From: Candidatus Heimdallarchaeota archaeon
GTDB taxonomy: Archaea; Asgardarchaeota; Heimdallarchaeia; Heimdallarchaeales; Kariarchaeaceae
Direction: 5' to 3'
Length of the DNA stretch: 19,494 nt
Assembly: GCA_021399405.1 (NCBI GenBank)
Contig: JAAFKL010000275.1
Span: 1-19,494 of the forward strand
Positions 5,929 through 13,778 of this stretch are shown here, piece after piece. Within the stretch, counting starts at the first letter, position 1; each line of letters opens with the position of its first letter. The notes beneath the pieces are model-generated. The model saw only the letters and a list, made by a program, of their open reading frames with translations. It was not told the origin of the DNA and searched no databases. A program made the position numbers and the translations under genes.

Positions 5929-7371
5929 ATGACCTTATCTTCTACTGATCAAATCGACCTTCTTTCAGTCGGTATTGATGTTGGATCATCAACGAGTCAC
6001 TTGATTTTTTCAAATCTTACACTCATGAAAAACATGAAATCTGCGACAAGACGATATGAAGTAGTTGAAAGGCAGGTAATCTATGAAAGTCAAATAATAG
6101 ATACACCTTTAATTGATAACAATACAATTGATATGGATCAATTAACTAAATTTCTGAAACTGGAATACGAAAAAGCCGGGATAAGTTTTGAAGAAATCAA
6201 CACTGGGGCAGTAATTGTTACGGGTGAAACTGCGAAAAAACAAAATGCACGTGATATTGTGTCTTCACTCTCTAGAGACGCTGGGAAATTTGTGTCTGCT
6301 GCAGCAGGACCAAATTTTGAATCTCTAATCGCAGCTATGGGATCAGGTGTAACAACACGATCAAAGGAATTGCAAAATACAATTTTATCTGTTGATATTG
6401 GTGGAGGTACGTCCAATCTAGCTATATCATCAAATGGCGAGATAACTTCAACAAGTTGTATCTCGGTTGGTGGAAGATTGTTAGCTTTTGATATTGAGGG
6501 ATACATAAATCGGATTGATGAGCCAGCTCAAATCGTGATGGACCATTTGGGTATCAATGCAAATTTAGGAGATTCTTTATCTCTAGACGAGCTAGAATTA
6601 ATTTCAGAAACTTTTGCTAATTTATTAATTGAAGTAATGATTGGACCTGCACAAAGTCAATTGGCGAAAAAATTAATTATGACCTCTGATATGGATTTTC
6701 CCAATAAAATTGATGAAATATCATTCTCTGGGGGCGTTGCAGAATTTATTTATGGTGGAGAAGACGGATACAATGATATTGGATTTACTCTAGCTCGCAA
6801 GATTGTGGAACTATTTCCTCAATTGAAAAGCAAAATTATCGAACCTACAAACAAAATCCGCGCAACTGTTATTGGGGCTGGAGCATATTCACTTTCTATA
6901 TCTGGATCAACAAGTTTCTTGGATCCTGAGTTAAATTTCCCAATCAAGAATTTACCTGTAATAAGGGTCGATGTAGATCGGAACAAACTAAGTATTGCAC
7001 ACGTAAAAGAAGAAATTAATAAATCATATGATCGCTTTGATTTGAAAGAGGGAGAAGATGTGGTTGCTTTGTATTTCAAAGACCCTGTAAGAGCTTCTTA
7101 TAACCGATTGAAACTTTTTGCTCAAGCTATTGAGGAATCTCTACCTCGATCAATTGAGAATGGTCTTCCTATCGTATTGATTTTTGTTAAAGATATAGCT
7201 AATAGCGTCGGTAATATTATTCGGAGAGAAACAAAAATTAAAGAGAAACTGCTATCAATTGATGAGTTAGACTTACAAGAAGGAGATTGGATCGATATTG
7301 GAACTCCATTAGTAAATGGTCAAGTTTTTCCAGTCACTGTAAAATCTTTAATTTTTCAGAATAACAAGTAG
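5929..7371 (+). CDS. eutA: Ethanolamine ammonia-lyase reactivating factor EutA
   Basis: This 480-residue protein matches bacterial EutA (about 467 residues) along its length. It has the ASKHA ATPase fold: phosphate-1 loop GIDVGSSTS (15-23), phosphate-2 loop VDIGGGTSN (155-163) and adenosine motif FSGGVAEF (266-273). EutA-specific stretches include IVTGETAKKQNARD, RATVIGAGAYSLSISGST, FPIKNLPVIR and, at the C-terminus, GDWIDIGTPLVNGQVFPVTV. In bacteria EutA uses ATP to exchange damaged cobalamin for intact cofactor in ethanolamine ammonia-lyase (EutBC), which splits ethanolamine into acetaldehyde and ammonia. No eutB, eutC, cobalamin adenosyltransferase or shell gene is in the window, so EutA is alone here and its partner, EAL or another B12 enzyme, must lie elsewhere. 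Leaderless promoter; 211 nt divergent from the RHH gene, which could regulate it. Confidence 0.95.
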   Translation: MTLSSTDQIDLLSVGIDVGSSTSHLIFSNLTLMKNMKSATRRYEVVERQVIYESQIIDTPLIDNNTIDMDQLTKFLKLEYEKAGISFEEINTGAVIVTGETAKKQNARDIVSSLSRDAGKFVSAAAGPNFESLIAAMGSGVTTRSKELQNTILSVDIGGGTSNLAISSNGEITSTSCISVGGRLLAFDIEGYINRIDEPAQIVMDHLGINANLGDSLSLDELELISETFANLLIEVMIGPAQSQLAKKLIMTSDMDFPNKIDEISFSGGVAEFIYGGEDGYNDIGFTLARKIVELFPQLKSKIIEPTNKIRATVIGAGAYSLSISGSTSFLDPELNFPIKNLPVIRVDVDRNKLSIAHVKEEINKSYDRFDLKEGEDVVALYFKDPVRASYNRLKLFAQAIEESLPRSIENGLPIVLIFVKDIANSVGNIIRRETKIKEKLLSIDELDLQEGDWIDIGTPLVNGQVFPVTVKSLIFQNNK

Positions 7372-7544
7372 AATATTGATTCCTGTAAAATGCACCAAAT
7401 AAATCAAAACAAATAATGAGCAAAATAAAACATTAAAACTAATATTTTGATCGTTGCACAAATATTTAGGGGGAATAATTCAGAATTTTAATTATTGGTG
7501 TTCCATTATGACAAATTTAAGAACATATATTGGTAGTAACAAAT

Positions 7545-7557
7545 TTTAATATAAATG
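7545..7557 (+). promoter_or_regulatory. TATA box supporting a GTG start at 7576 (leaderless)
   Basis: TTTAATATAAATG, centred about 25 nt upstream of the GTG at 7576. This spacing puts transcription start on the GTG and explains the absence of a Shine-Dalgarno. Confidence 0.5.
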
Positions 7558-7575
7558 GATAGCTAATTTACGGTC

Positions 7576-8133
7576 GTGGTTACTTACTATTTGGATTTAA
7601 AATCTGAATTTGCAAGCGATGGTAAACCAGATCCTAATAATGATAAAATTATAAGTATATCATTTGTGCCCTTCTTTGATAATTCAGGGAGAAAAAAGGA
7701 TGAATTAACCATATTGAAAAGTTGGGAAAGTTCGGAAGGTGATATTTTGAAACAATTTCTTGATATTACTGGTTGGCAAGATGATAATCCGGATCCATGG
7801 AGATTTGTACCTTCAAATTTTGGACTAAATAATATTTTAACTGCTATTACTCAAAGATGTGGAAAATTACTTGACATCAAACTTGATTATCAATTTTTAA
7901 TGAACCTTCCTAAAATTGATTTAAAGTCAATAGCAATAATTAGGAAACGGGGGAACTTCAAGAAAACATCATTACCAAATTTTTCTAGAAAACTTCGAAA
8001 AGCGTATACTATTGGAGGCTTGATTGAAGATAACAAATGGAATGAATTGGAAGAATATATCCAACTTGAGACTGAGGTTTTTCTCAAAATATACAAAAAA
8101 TTAGTCAATAAGATTGGTGTTATCTTTCCCTAA
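7576..8133 (+). CDS. DnaQ-like (RNase H-fold) exonuclease-related protein, active site apparently degenerate
   Basis: This 185-residue protein has the layout of archaeal 3'-5' exonucleases related to the PolB exonuclease domain: an N-terminal strand YYLDLKSEF (4-12), PDPNNDKIISISF (18-30), a region for fetching a long substrate (WRFVPSNFGLNNILTAITQR), a middle segment LPKIDLKSIAIIRKRG, and a C-terminal helix LEEYIQLETEVFLKIYKKL. In active DEDD enzymes these hold D-x-E, N-x3-F-D and Y-x3-D. Here only D7 is clear: the second acid of Exo I is K9, the Exo II Asp is missing (SNFGLNN), and the C-terminal helix has Glu instead of Asp. It may be a non-catalytic nucleic-acid binder or a diverged nuclease. 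The GTG start is chosen from TATA spacing. Its 3' end overlaps the opposite-strand membrane gene by 33 nt. Assignment is from motifs recalled by eye. Confidence 0.6.
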   Translation: MVTYYLDLKSEFASDGKPDPNNDKIISISFVPFFDNSGRKKDELTILKSWESSEGDILKQFLDITGWQDDNPDPWRFVPSNFGLNNILTAITQRCGKLLDIKLDYQFLMNLPKIDLKSIAIIRKRGNFKKTSLPNFSRKLRKAYTIGGLIEDNKWNELEEYIQLETEVFLKIYKKLVNKIGVIFP

Positions 8134-9147
8134 TACAATCGGTTTATCTTGCAGTTTTGTGTAAATCAATGCGGTTATTATTATTGCTGAACTATTTATC
8201 ACCATGTCCAAAAGTGAGTCTGAAGCTTCTTTTGGATTAAGAGCTATTTCAAATAATTCCCAGAAAATAACAATGAAAATTGCTACAATAATTGCTTTCG
8301 ATCGATTGTTAATAAACATCAAGAGTAGAATAATTGCAACCGAGCTCATAGAAAAATGATAAATTTTATCACTGCTTGTCCAACTTTGATGTTTTTGAAA
8401 TATTTCTTCATAACCATCAAGCCACACGTTGTTTGGATCAAGAGGACCTGGAAACCAAGAGAAACTTGCAAAGTTTTCCAATGTCATCAAGAGAAAAGTA
8501 TATGTCATTATTTTTCTATTCCCAACAAAATTTAATGCACCTTCATGCCCTCTAACATGGGGGAAATAAGAAAGACAGAGGATAATATAATATATAATAA
8601 AAAATGTCCCAGCCGATACTTGTTGTTTGTGAACGATATTAATTTCCCACGCAGGCTCTTGAACATAAGGGATCCATTGATCACGATTTAAACCGTAGAC
8701 AATAGTTAACAGAAAAAATATTGAATAAACAATTAATAATTTTCGATTCTTCTTTATATGACTGGGATGGTTCAAGATCAAATTTTTAGGCTGTTGGGAA
8801 AATTTGATTATTGACCAAATTATTGTTGCCAAAGTAAATCCTCCCCATGCATAATTATCAAATAATTGATATGATAACCAAGATTGAAATATTACTACCC
8901 AGAACGTGTCAACAACTGACCAGAGTGAATCAAATAGACCTAGGAAACTTTGTAATGGAAAATTTTGTCCTGTTGTGGACATCTGATCTAAAATGGATTT
9001 TAATGCTGACAATTGTCGCAATATTGATAGCCAGAAAAATATCCACATTATCATTCTAAATTTATGGTTATCTAAATCTAATTTATACTTCTGCAACCTA
9101 AAACCCCATTTTAAAATGAGAAAAAATATCTTCTCATCCCTTTTCAA
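8101..9147 (-). CDS. Polytopic membrane protein with a VanZ/DUF2238-like C-terminal part
   Basis: This 348-residue protein has about seven to nine hydrophobic segments (near 34-50, 82-98, 100-116, 137-153, 178-197, 214-231, 262-283, 287-303 and 314-333), so it is an integral membrane protein. The C-terminal third has a pattern seen in VanZ/YjdF (DUF2238)-like proteins: DKIYHFSMS, then WELFEI, then DSLLDMVINSSA (acid plus H-F, acidic pair in a helix, D-x3-N). That resemblance is tentative. The start is TTG at 9147: an in-frame stop lies three codons upstream, no ATG is in frame before residue 32, and a GTTTATACTT box (9165-9174) lies about 23 nt away, suggesting a leaderless TTG start. A shorter product from Met32 or Met34 cannot be excluded. 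The function is unknown. It is divergent from fhs and convergent with the exonuclease-like gene. Confidence 0.8.
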   Translation of the reverse strand: MKRDEKIFFLILKWGFRLQKYKLDLDNHKFRMIMWIFFWLSILRQLSALKSILDQMSTTGQNFPLQSFLGLFDSLWSVVDTFWVVIFQSWLSYQLFDNYAWGGFTLATIIWSIIKFSQQPKNLILNHPSHIKKNRKLLIVYSIFFLLTIVYGLNRDQWIPYVQEPAWEINIVHKQQVSAGTFFIIYYIILCLSYFPHVRGHEGALNFVGNRKIMTYTFLLMTLENFASFSWFPGPLDPNNVWLDGYEEIFQKHQSWTSSDKIYHFSMSSVAIILLLMFINNRSKAIIVAIFIVIFWELFEIALNPKEASDSLLDMVINSSAIIITALIYTKLQDKPIVLGKDNTNLID

Positions 9148-9214
9148 GAGAAGTCAAAATGATTAAGTATAAACTTAATTCTAAGGAATTTATCAATCTA
9201 AGGCATGTTTTTGC

Positions 9215-9263
9215 ATAAATTGCTAACAATTACCCAATAAATTAAATGTTTTAAGCAATTTAT
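9215..9263. promoter_or_regulatory. 10-bp inverted repeat in the divergent fhs promoter region
   Basis: ATAAATTGCT (9215-9224) and AGCAATTTAT (9254-9263) are exact reverse complements separated by 29 nt. They sit between the divergent membrane-protein and fhs genes, just upstream of the proposed fhs TATA (TTTAAGG, about 9276-9282). As fhs seems leaderless, the repeat would act as DNA, possibly as two half-sites of an operator, rather than in RNA. Confidence 0.35.
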
Positions 9264-9305
9264 CTGTTCAACAAGTTTAAGGTTATATTCTTATATTAGA
9301 CCAAT

Positions 9306-11000
9306 ATGAGTGTGAAGAGTAGCCTCGAAATTGCACAGGAAGCCACACTTAAACCAATAGATGAAGTAGCTTCCAGCGTTGGTTTAACAAAAGATGATAT
9401 TGAATTGTATGGAAAGTCGGTAGCAAAAATTTCTCTCTCAAAAGAAAGGTTGCATGAGATTAAGTCCAGATCAAAGGGAAAGTATATACTAGTTACAGCT
9501 ATTTCACCTACCCCCGCAGGTGAAGGAAAAACAACAACTGCAATTGGACTAACACAAGGCCTTACAAAAATTGGAAAAAAAGCCATTGTCACGCTTCGAC
9601 AACCCAGTTTTGGGCCAACCATGGGAATTAAAGGAGGGGCTGCTGGAGCTGGTTTTAGCCAAGTCGTACCCATGGAAGAGATAAATTTAAGCCTTACAGG
9701 AGATTTTTCCAAAATTGAATCAGCTCATAATTTACTTGCTGCTATGATGGACAATCACATATTTCGGAAAAACAAATTAAATTTTGATCTAACAAGTATT
9801 CAGTTTAAACGAGTAATGGATATGAATGACCGTGCATTACGTAATATAGTCCTGGCTACTGGAGAACCTTCGGTAAATGGAGTGACCCGATTATCTGGAT
9901 TTGATATTACAGCAGCCTCTGAAATAATGGCAATCCTCGCACTTACAAAAGATTTGCCTGATTTAAAGGAAAGAATGTCTAGAATTGTATTAGGGAGAAA
10001 CATGGATGGTAAAATCATTACTGCTGCTGACATTAATGCCCAGGGTGCTATGGCTGCAATTATGAAACATGCAGTTAAACCAAATTTAGTTCAAACGATT
10101 GAAGGGGTTGCTTGTTTCATGCATTCAGGTCCATTTGGAAATATTGCACATGGATGCAGTTCAATTATCGGAGACGAGTTAGCTTTAAGAATGGCTGATT
10201 ATGTGATCACAGAAGCCGGATTTGCTAGTGATTTAGGCGCAGAAAAATTCTTTAATATTAAATGCAGAAAATCAGGACACTTCCCGGACCTAGTTGTTGT
10301 TGTTACCACTGTAAAAGCATTAAAATTCCATGGAGGTCTGCCCTACGACAAAGAATTATTCAAAATAGAAAATCTGACCGCTGTACAAGACGGATGTCCA
10401 AATCTTGGGAAACATATTGAGAATATGGCTAGTTTCGGTGTACCTGTTGTTGTAGCGTTAAATAAGTTCCCAACAGACACTGATGAGGAAATTGATCTAA
10501 TCAAGAAGTATGTCGAAAACACAGGTAATCAATTTTCGGTATGTGATGGTGTAGCAAATGGTGGAGAAGGTGCTATTGATCTGGCAACCGTAATTGATAA
10601 TATTGTCAGTTCCCGAGATTCTCCTACTCCAAAATTCACCTATGAATTAAGTGAACCGATTGAAACAAAAATAACCAAGATTGCAAATGTTATTTATGGT
10701 GCAAGAGGAATTGTTTTTGGTAAAAATGCTCAAGCCAAAATTAATCAGTATAAAGAAGATGGATACGGTGATCTACCAATTTGTATGGCAAAAACCCATT
10801 TATCTTTAACAGATGATCCCACCATCAAAGGAGCTCCAAAAGACTTTGACATAACCATAAATGATGTTAGAATATCAGCCGGAGCAGGGTTTATCTATCC
10901 GATTACCGGAAAAGTTCTAACCATGCCTGGTCTACCACCCGTACCCGCTGCTGAAAATATTGATATTGATGATGAAGGAAAGATAACCGGATTGTTCTAA
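9306..11000 (+). CDS. fhs: Formate-tetrahydrofolate ligase
   Basis: This 564-residue protein is full length for formyltetrahydrofolate synthetase (about 555-560). It ligates formate to tetrahydrofolate using ATP, giving 10-formyl-THF for purine synthesis or the methyl branch of the Wood-Ljungdahl pathway (EC 6.3.4.3). The nucleotide loop PTPAGEGKTT is at 68-77, followed by RQPSFGPTMGIKGGAAGAG (98 on), PMEEINLSLTGD and the C-terminal TMPGLPPVPAAENIDID. The usual R-E-P-S of bacterial enzymes is R-Q-P-S here. ATG 9306 has no Shine-Dalgarno and a TATA-like TTTAAGG about 27 nt upstream, so it is probably leaderless. It is transcribed alone; no folD, ftcD or formate dehydrogenase is adjacent. A hairpin follows. 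Its presence implies the cell uses tetrahydrofolate for at least part of its C1 metabolism. Confidence 0.97.
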   Translation: MSVKSSLEIAQEATLKPIDEVASSVGLTKDDIELYGKSVAKISLSKERLHEIKSRSKGKYILVTAISPTPAGEGKTTTAIGLTQGLTKIGKKAIVTLRQPSFGPTMGIKGGAAGAGFSQVVPMEEINLSLTGDFSKIESAHNLLAAMMDNHIFRKNKLNFDLTSIQFKRVMDMNDRALRNIVLATGEPSVNGVTRLSGFDITAASEIMAILALTKDLPDLKERMSRIVLGRNMDGKIITAADINAQGAMAAIMKHAVKPNLVQTIEGVACFMHSGPFGNIAHGCSSIIGDELALRMADYVITEAGFASDLGAEKFFNIKCRKSGHFPDLVVVVTTVKALKFHGGLPYDKELFKIENLTAVQDGCPNLGKHIENMASFGVPVVVALNKFPTDTDEEIDLIKKYVENTGNQFSVCDGVANGGEGAIDLATVIDNIVSSRDSPTPKFTYELSEPIETKITKIANVIYGARGIVFGKNAQAKINQYKEDGYGDLPICMAKTHLSLTDDPTIKGAPKDFDITINDVRISAGAGFIYPITGKVLTMPGLPPVPAAENIDIDDEGKITGLF

Positions 11001-11031
11001 TTTCTCTTCTTATTGCAAAGAATGTGTAATC

Positions 11032-11063
11032 TTGCCTCCAAAGGCAAAATACTTTTATTTTAT
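11032..11063 (+). terminator. Hairpin plus T-rich terminator of fhs
   Basis: TTGCCT (11032-11037) pairs with AGGCAA (11042-11047) across a CCAA loop, followed by ATACTTTTATTTTATT. It starts 32 nt after the fhs stop and insulates the GTPase gene downstream. Confidence 0.6.
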
Positions 11064-11145
11064 TTCTAATTTATTGTTATGGGATTTTACTTAAATACTT
11101 TGTAATGTTTACATAATTAGAGCATTTCGCTTTTTGGTGTGACTA

Positions 11146-11859
11146 ATGGAACGGAGTATGTTAAGAAAAATAGTTATTCTAGGGACAACAGGAAGTGGAA
11201 AAACAACATTTATGAAAAATCTCGTTGGGGATTTTGATGGAGCTGAGGTAGAGAGGAGAATAGTAATTGAGGAAGCTCAAATTATTAATACATTCACGCC
11301 AATTTCTAACACCCAGTTCGAAAATTCAACCACGACAGTTAGTATGAATGTAAAAAGTGTTTTATTTCTAACAACTCGAACAAATCAATTCCATTTCTTT
11401 CCTATGGATAACCAACTGGAGCTCGCACAAGAGGACCTAGATAGTGTTTATCCAACAGTTCTGTTTGATACCGCAGGACAGGAACGATTTTCATTTATGC
11501 AAGAAATTGGATTGAATGGTGCAGACGGCGTGTTTATTTTTGCTGATGGCACTAATATCGGGAGTGTGGAACGAGTGTCTCAATTCATAGAAATGATACG
11601 GGAAGAGGAGATAAAAAAGAATAAAACAATACCTATCATCGTTTTTGTTAATAAGAAAGATTTAGAGTCAAGGGGAATATATGTTGGTGCCGCTTCGTTA
11701 ACCCGTTGGATTACAGATGAGGATGTAAAAATCTATGAAACAACAAATGTTGATCTTGAAACTTTTATGATCCCTATACGTTTATTTCTAAATGAGCTGG
11801 AAGGATTTCCAATCGATGCTAGTCAAATTGTATTTAACAAAGTACATGAGGTCTACTAG
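11146..11859 (+). CDS. Small GTPase, COG2229/MglA-like, with enlarged switch region
   Basis: This 237-residue protein has a G domain from the N-terminus: G1 GTTGSGKT (13-20), a G2-like TTT (62-64) in NSTTTVSMN, G3 DTAGQERF (108-115) and G4 NKKD (169-172), with a G5-like ETTNVD near 203. TTTV-x-M-x plus FDTAGQ recalls archaeal COG2229 GTPases, relatives of MglA, Gtr and SRP-receptor beta. The G1-to-G2 interval is about 25 residues longer than in Ras, and a second insert (about 78-104, acidic) precedes G3. There is no C-terminal cysteine or membrane segment. It probably acts as a molecular switch in the cytoplasm; the partner is unknown. Start ATG 11146 has a weak GGTG in front; ATG 11158 is a second choice four codons in. 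A TATA-like CTTAAATAC lies near 11090-11098. It is separate from fhs by a terminator. Confidence 0.88.
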   Translation: MERSMLRKIVILGTTGSGKTTFMKNLVGDFDGAEVERRIVIEEAQIINTFTPISNTQFENSTTTVSMNVKSVLFLTTRTNQFHFFPMDNQLELAQEDLDSVYPTVLFDTAGQERFSFMQEIGLNGADGVFIFADGTNIGSVERVSQFIEMIREEEIKKNKTIPIIVFVNKKDLESRGIYVGAASLTRWITDEDVKIYETTNVDLETFMIPIRLFLNELEGFPIDASQIVFNKVHEVY

Positions 11860-11884
11860 CTGGTAAGATTTTTCAATCCGAACC

Positions 11885-11893
11885 GTTTATATT
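11885..11893 (+). promoter_or_regulatory. TATA box supporting a GTG start at 11914 (leaderless)
   Basis: GTTTATATT centred 25 nt upstream of the GTG at 11914, with no Shine-Dalgarno between. It lies only 26 nt after the GTPase stop, so the DUF3179 gene has its own promoter even though the spacing is close. Confidence 0.5.
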
Positions 11894-11913
11894 GACATTG
11901 TAAAATAACATTT

Positions 11914-13266
11914 GTGAAGATAGTGAATAAGCAAAATTTTTCACCTTTGATATTAACAATTTTACTTCTAACATTTACAAGCCTTCCACATACTAATCTT
12001 ATTTCTGCTAGTTCTACTGGAGGTCATACTCAAAATCGTGTATTAACTGGTCATACAAGATATCAAAATTTCTTTCCGCTTTCACAAGATGTAAACTTGA
12101 ATTCAGTTGATTCGATATTATTTGAATGTTCAGATCCCAATGCTGATCAATATTACAGAGAGGCGATACCTAGTATTGATGATCCAAAATTTATTTCAGT
12201 CGGAAAGGCAGATTCTCAAATAGATGGCAATGATTTAATATTTGGTTTAGAGGTTGATGGTGAAGTTCGTGGGTACCCACATAACATTTTACGGTTCCAT
12301 GAAATCGTAAATGATCATACATCAAATACCAACCTCGGTGTAACATATTGTCCTTTAACTGGATCACCTGTAATTTATGATGCTGCTCAAATAGGTAATT
12401 CAGAGATTGGTGTAACTGGATTATTATTTGAGAGTAATTTGGTATTTTTTGATAGAGATACAGATACTTGTTTCAGTCAAATGCTTAATTTCGGTATGTC
12501 GGGGCATCTACGAGGTCAACAACTTGATGTTTTACCTATCATTGAAACAACGTGGGATACTTGGAAAAAATTGTATCCTGAGAGTAAAATATTAAGTCGT
12601 GATATTAAGGATCAATCTTCAGAGAGGTATGATAGAAATCCTTACGAAAACTATGAGACCGATGCTTCAATTCTCTATCCAGTAAACAATTTGGATCAAC
12701 CACCTTATAATCTCTATGATAGAAAAGAAAAAACCTTAGCACTAGGGAGTGGTAATGACGTTTTCCTATTTCCATATGAAGAATTAGAAAAAGCTCCAGT
12801 TACAAATCATCAATTCTTAGATGATTCTATCAGTGTGATTTATGATGAAGAGAATCGAATAGCAGTCCCTTTCTACAGTAATATTACTGATTACGAACTA
12901 AGCTTTGAGTTAGTTACTAATCGTTCACAATATTCTATTGAATCTACTTTTGGCCTTCATATTTTTAGAGATACACAAACGAATTCTGTCTGGAACATTA
13001 AAGGAGAAGCCATAGATGGGACCTTAAAAGGAGAACAATTGATTCAATTCCCAAGTTTTCAAGCATATTGGTTTTCAGCTAGCATATTCTATCCCAGTGC
13101 ATTAATATTTAGTGAAAATAATTCTTTGCAATACAGTATAGAACCTGAATTTAACAAGCTGTCCGTTCCTGGAGAAGATACTACGTTTGACGTGATATTG
13201 CTAATTACACTTAGTTCCTTGTTCATATTGATGATATTGGTATTATACAAAACACGAGAAAATTAA
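11914..13266 (+). CDS. Exported DUF3179-domain protein with C-terminal membrane anchor
   Basis: This 450-residue protein belongs to the DUF3179 family, of unknown function. The N-terminus is a signal peptide or anchor (hydrophobic 12-32 after a Lys-rich start). DUF3179 core motifs follow: FGLEVDGEVRGYPHNILRFHEIVND (H129 in FHE), VTYCPLTGSPVIYD (C146), then GVTGLLFESNLVFFDRDTDT and, after, SQMLNFGMSGHLRGQQLDVLP, with QAYWFSASIFYPSA near the end of the domain. A hydrophobic helix (about 424-443) with a short basic tail (KTREN) ends the protein, giving a type-I orientation with the domain outside the cell. The conserved Cys and His suggest metal or redox chemistry, but this is inference. The GTG start is set by a TATA box 25 nt upstream. 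The stop overlaps the convergent gene's stop by 4 nt (TTAA). Confidence 0.88.
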   Translation: MKIVNKQNFSPLILTILLLTFTSLPHTNLISASSTGGHTQNRVLTGHTRYQNFFPLSQDVNLNSVDSILFECSDPNADQYYREAIPSIDDPKFISVGKADSQIDGNDLIFGLEVDGEVRGYPHNILRFHEIVNDHTSNTNLGVTYCPLTGSPVIYDAAQIGNSEIGVTGLLFESNLVFFDRDTDTCFSQMLNFGMSGHLRGQQLDVLPIIETTWDTWKKLYPESKILSRDIKDQSSERYDRNPYENYETDASILYPVNNLDQPPYNLYDRKEKTLALGSGNDVFLFPYEELEKAPVTNHQFLDDSISVIYDEENRIAVPFYSNITDYELSFELVTNRSQYSIESTFGLHIFRDTQTNSVWNIKGEAIDGTLKGEQLIQFPSFQAYWFSASIFYPSALIFSENNSLQYSIEPEFNKLSVPGEDTTFDVILLITLSSLFILMILVLYKTREN

Positions 13267-13634
13267 ATTTCAGGTGTTTTATCAAAAACAGCGCTTAATT
13301 CATCAGATTCCATTAAGAGGAACCTTTTATCTGAGGTATTATTATTTCTGTAAGCTTGCTCGATTGCTGAAGTTGTAAATTTGGTTCCAACTATTACTGC
13401 TCCTTCAAGATTAGCGTTTTCTGCAAATTGCAAAGCTTGATGAATTTTATTTACACCAATTGTTCTATTCCATGGATAGTACAATACACCAAGGTTAACT
13501 TTCTTGTCACCAATATTAGTTCTGATTGTACCTTTAAATTTACTCTCTTTACCATTTTTATTCAATGGAGATCTTTCATCTACATTTCCAAATTTTTCCA
13601 GGACCCCTAGCATTTTTCTAAACGTATCAGTCAT
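13263..13634 (-). CDS. Small protein resembling the Mrr-type restriction endonuclease fold, catalytic motif missing
   Basis: This 123-residue protein recalls the second half of Mrr-like endonucleases: a strand VNLGVLYYPWN (46-56), then TIGVNKIHQALQFAENANLEGAVIVGTKFTTSAIEQAY (58-95), where a helix is followed by a hydrophobic strand and the typical G-x-x-F-T-x-x-A-x-x-x-A turn, and a final strand FLLMESDEL. Active Mrr proteins carry Q-x-K or C-K-x on the strand before V-G-V-x-x-I; here that position reads LYYPW, so the catalytic residues are gone. It may bind nucleic acid or act as a partner without cutting. ATG 13634 has no good Shine-Dalgarno. It lies 144 nt downstream of the membrane-HEPN gene on the same strand and may be co-transcribed. 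Fold assignment is by eye and modest. Confidence 0.6.
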   Translation of the reverse strand: MTDTFRKMLGVLEKFGNVDERSPLNKNGKESKFKGTIRTNIGDKKVNLGVLYYPWNRTIGVNKIHQALQFAENANLEGAVIVGTKFTTSAIEQAYRNNNTSDKRFLLMESDELSAVFDKTPEI

Positions 13635-13778
13635 TCATATATAATTCTCTTTAACTTATCCTTTAACTTTTGAAATACACCCGAAATATCCCGTTATTTC
13701 TCTAGGCAAATTCATAGGATGCATAGAATATCAATTATGCCTCATCAGTGTTTTATCTCATTATTATCGACACTTTAA

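Noticed and set aside
13649..13669. Direct repeat CTTTAACTT x2 upstream of the Mrr-like gene
   Set aside because: A 9-bp A/T-rich repeat with 12-nt period; too weak to claim as a binding site.
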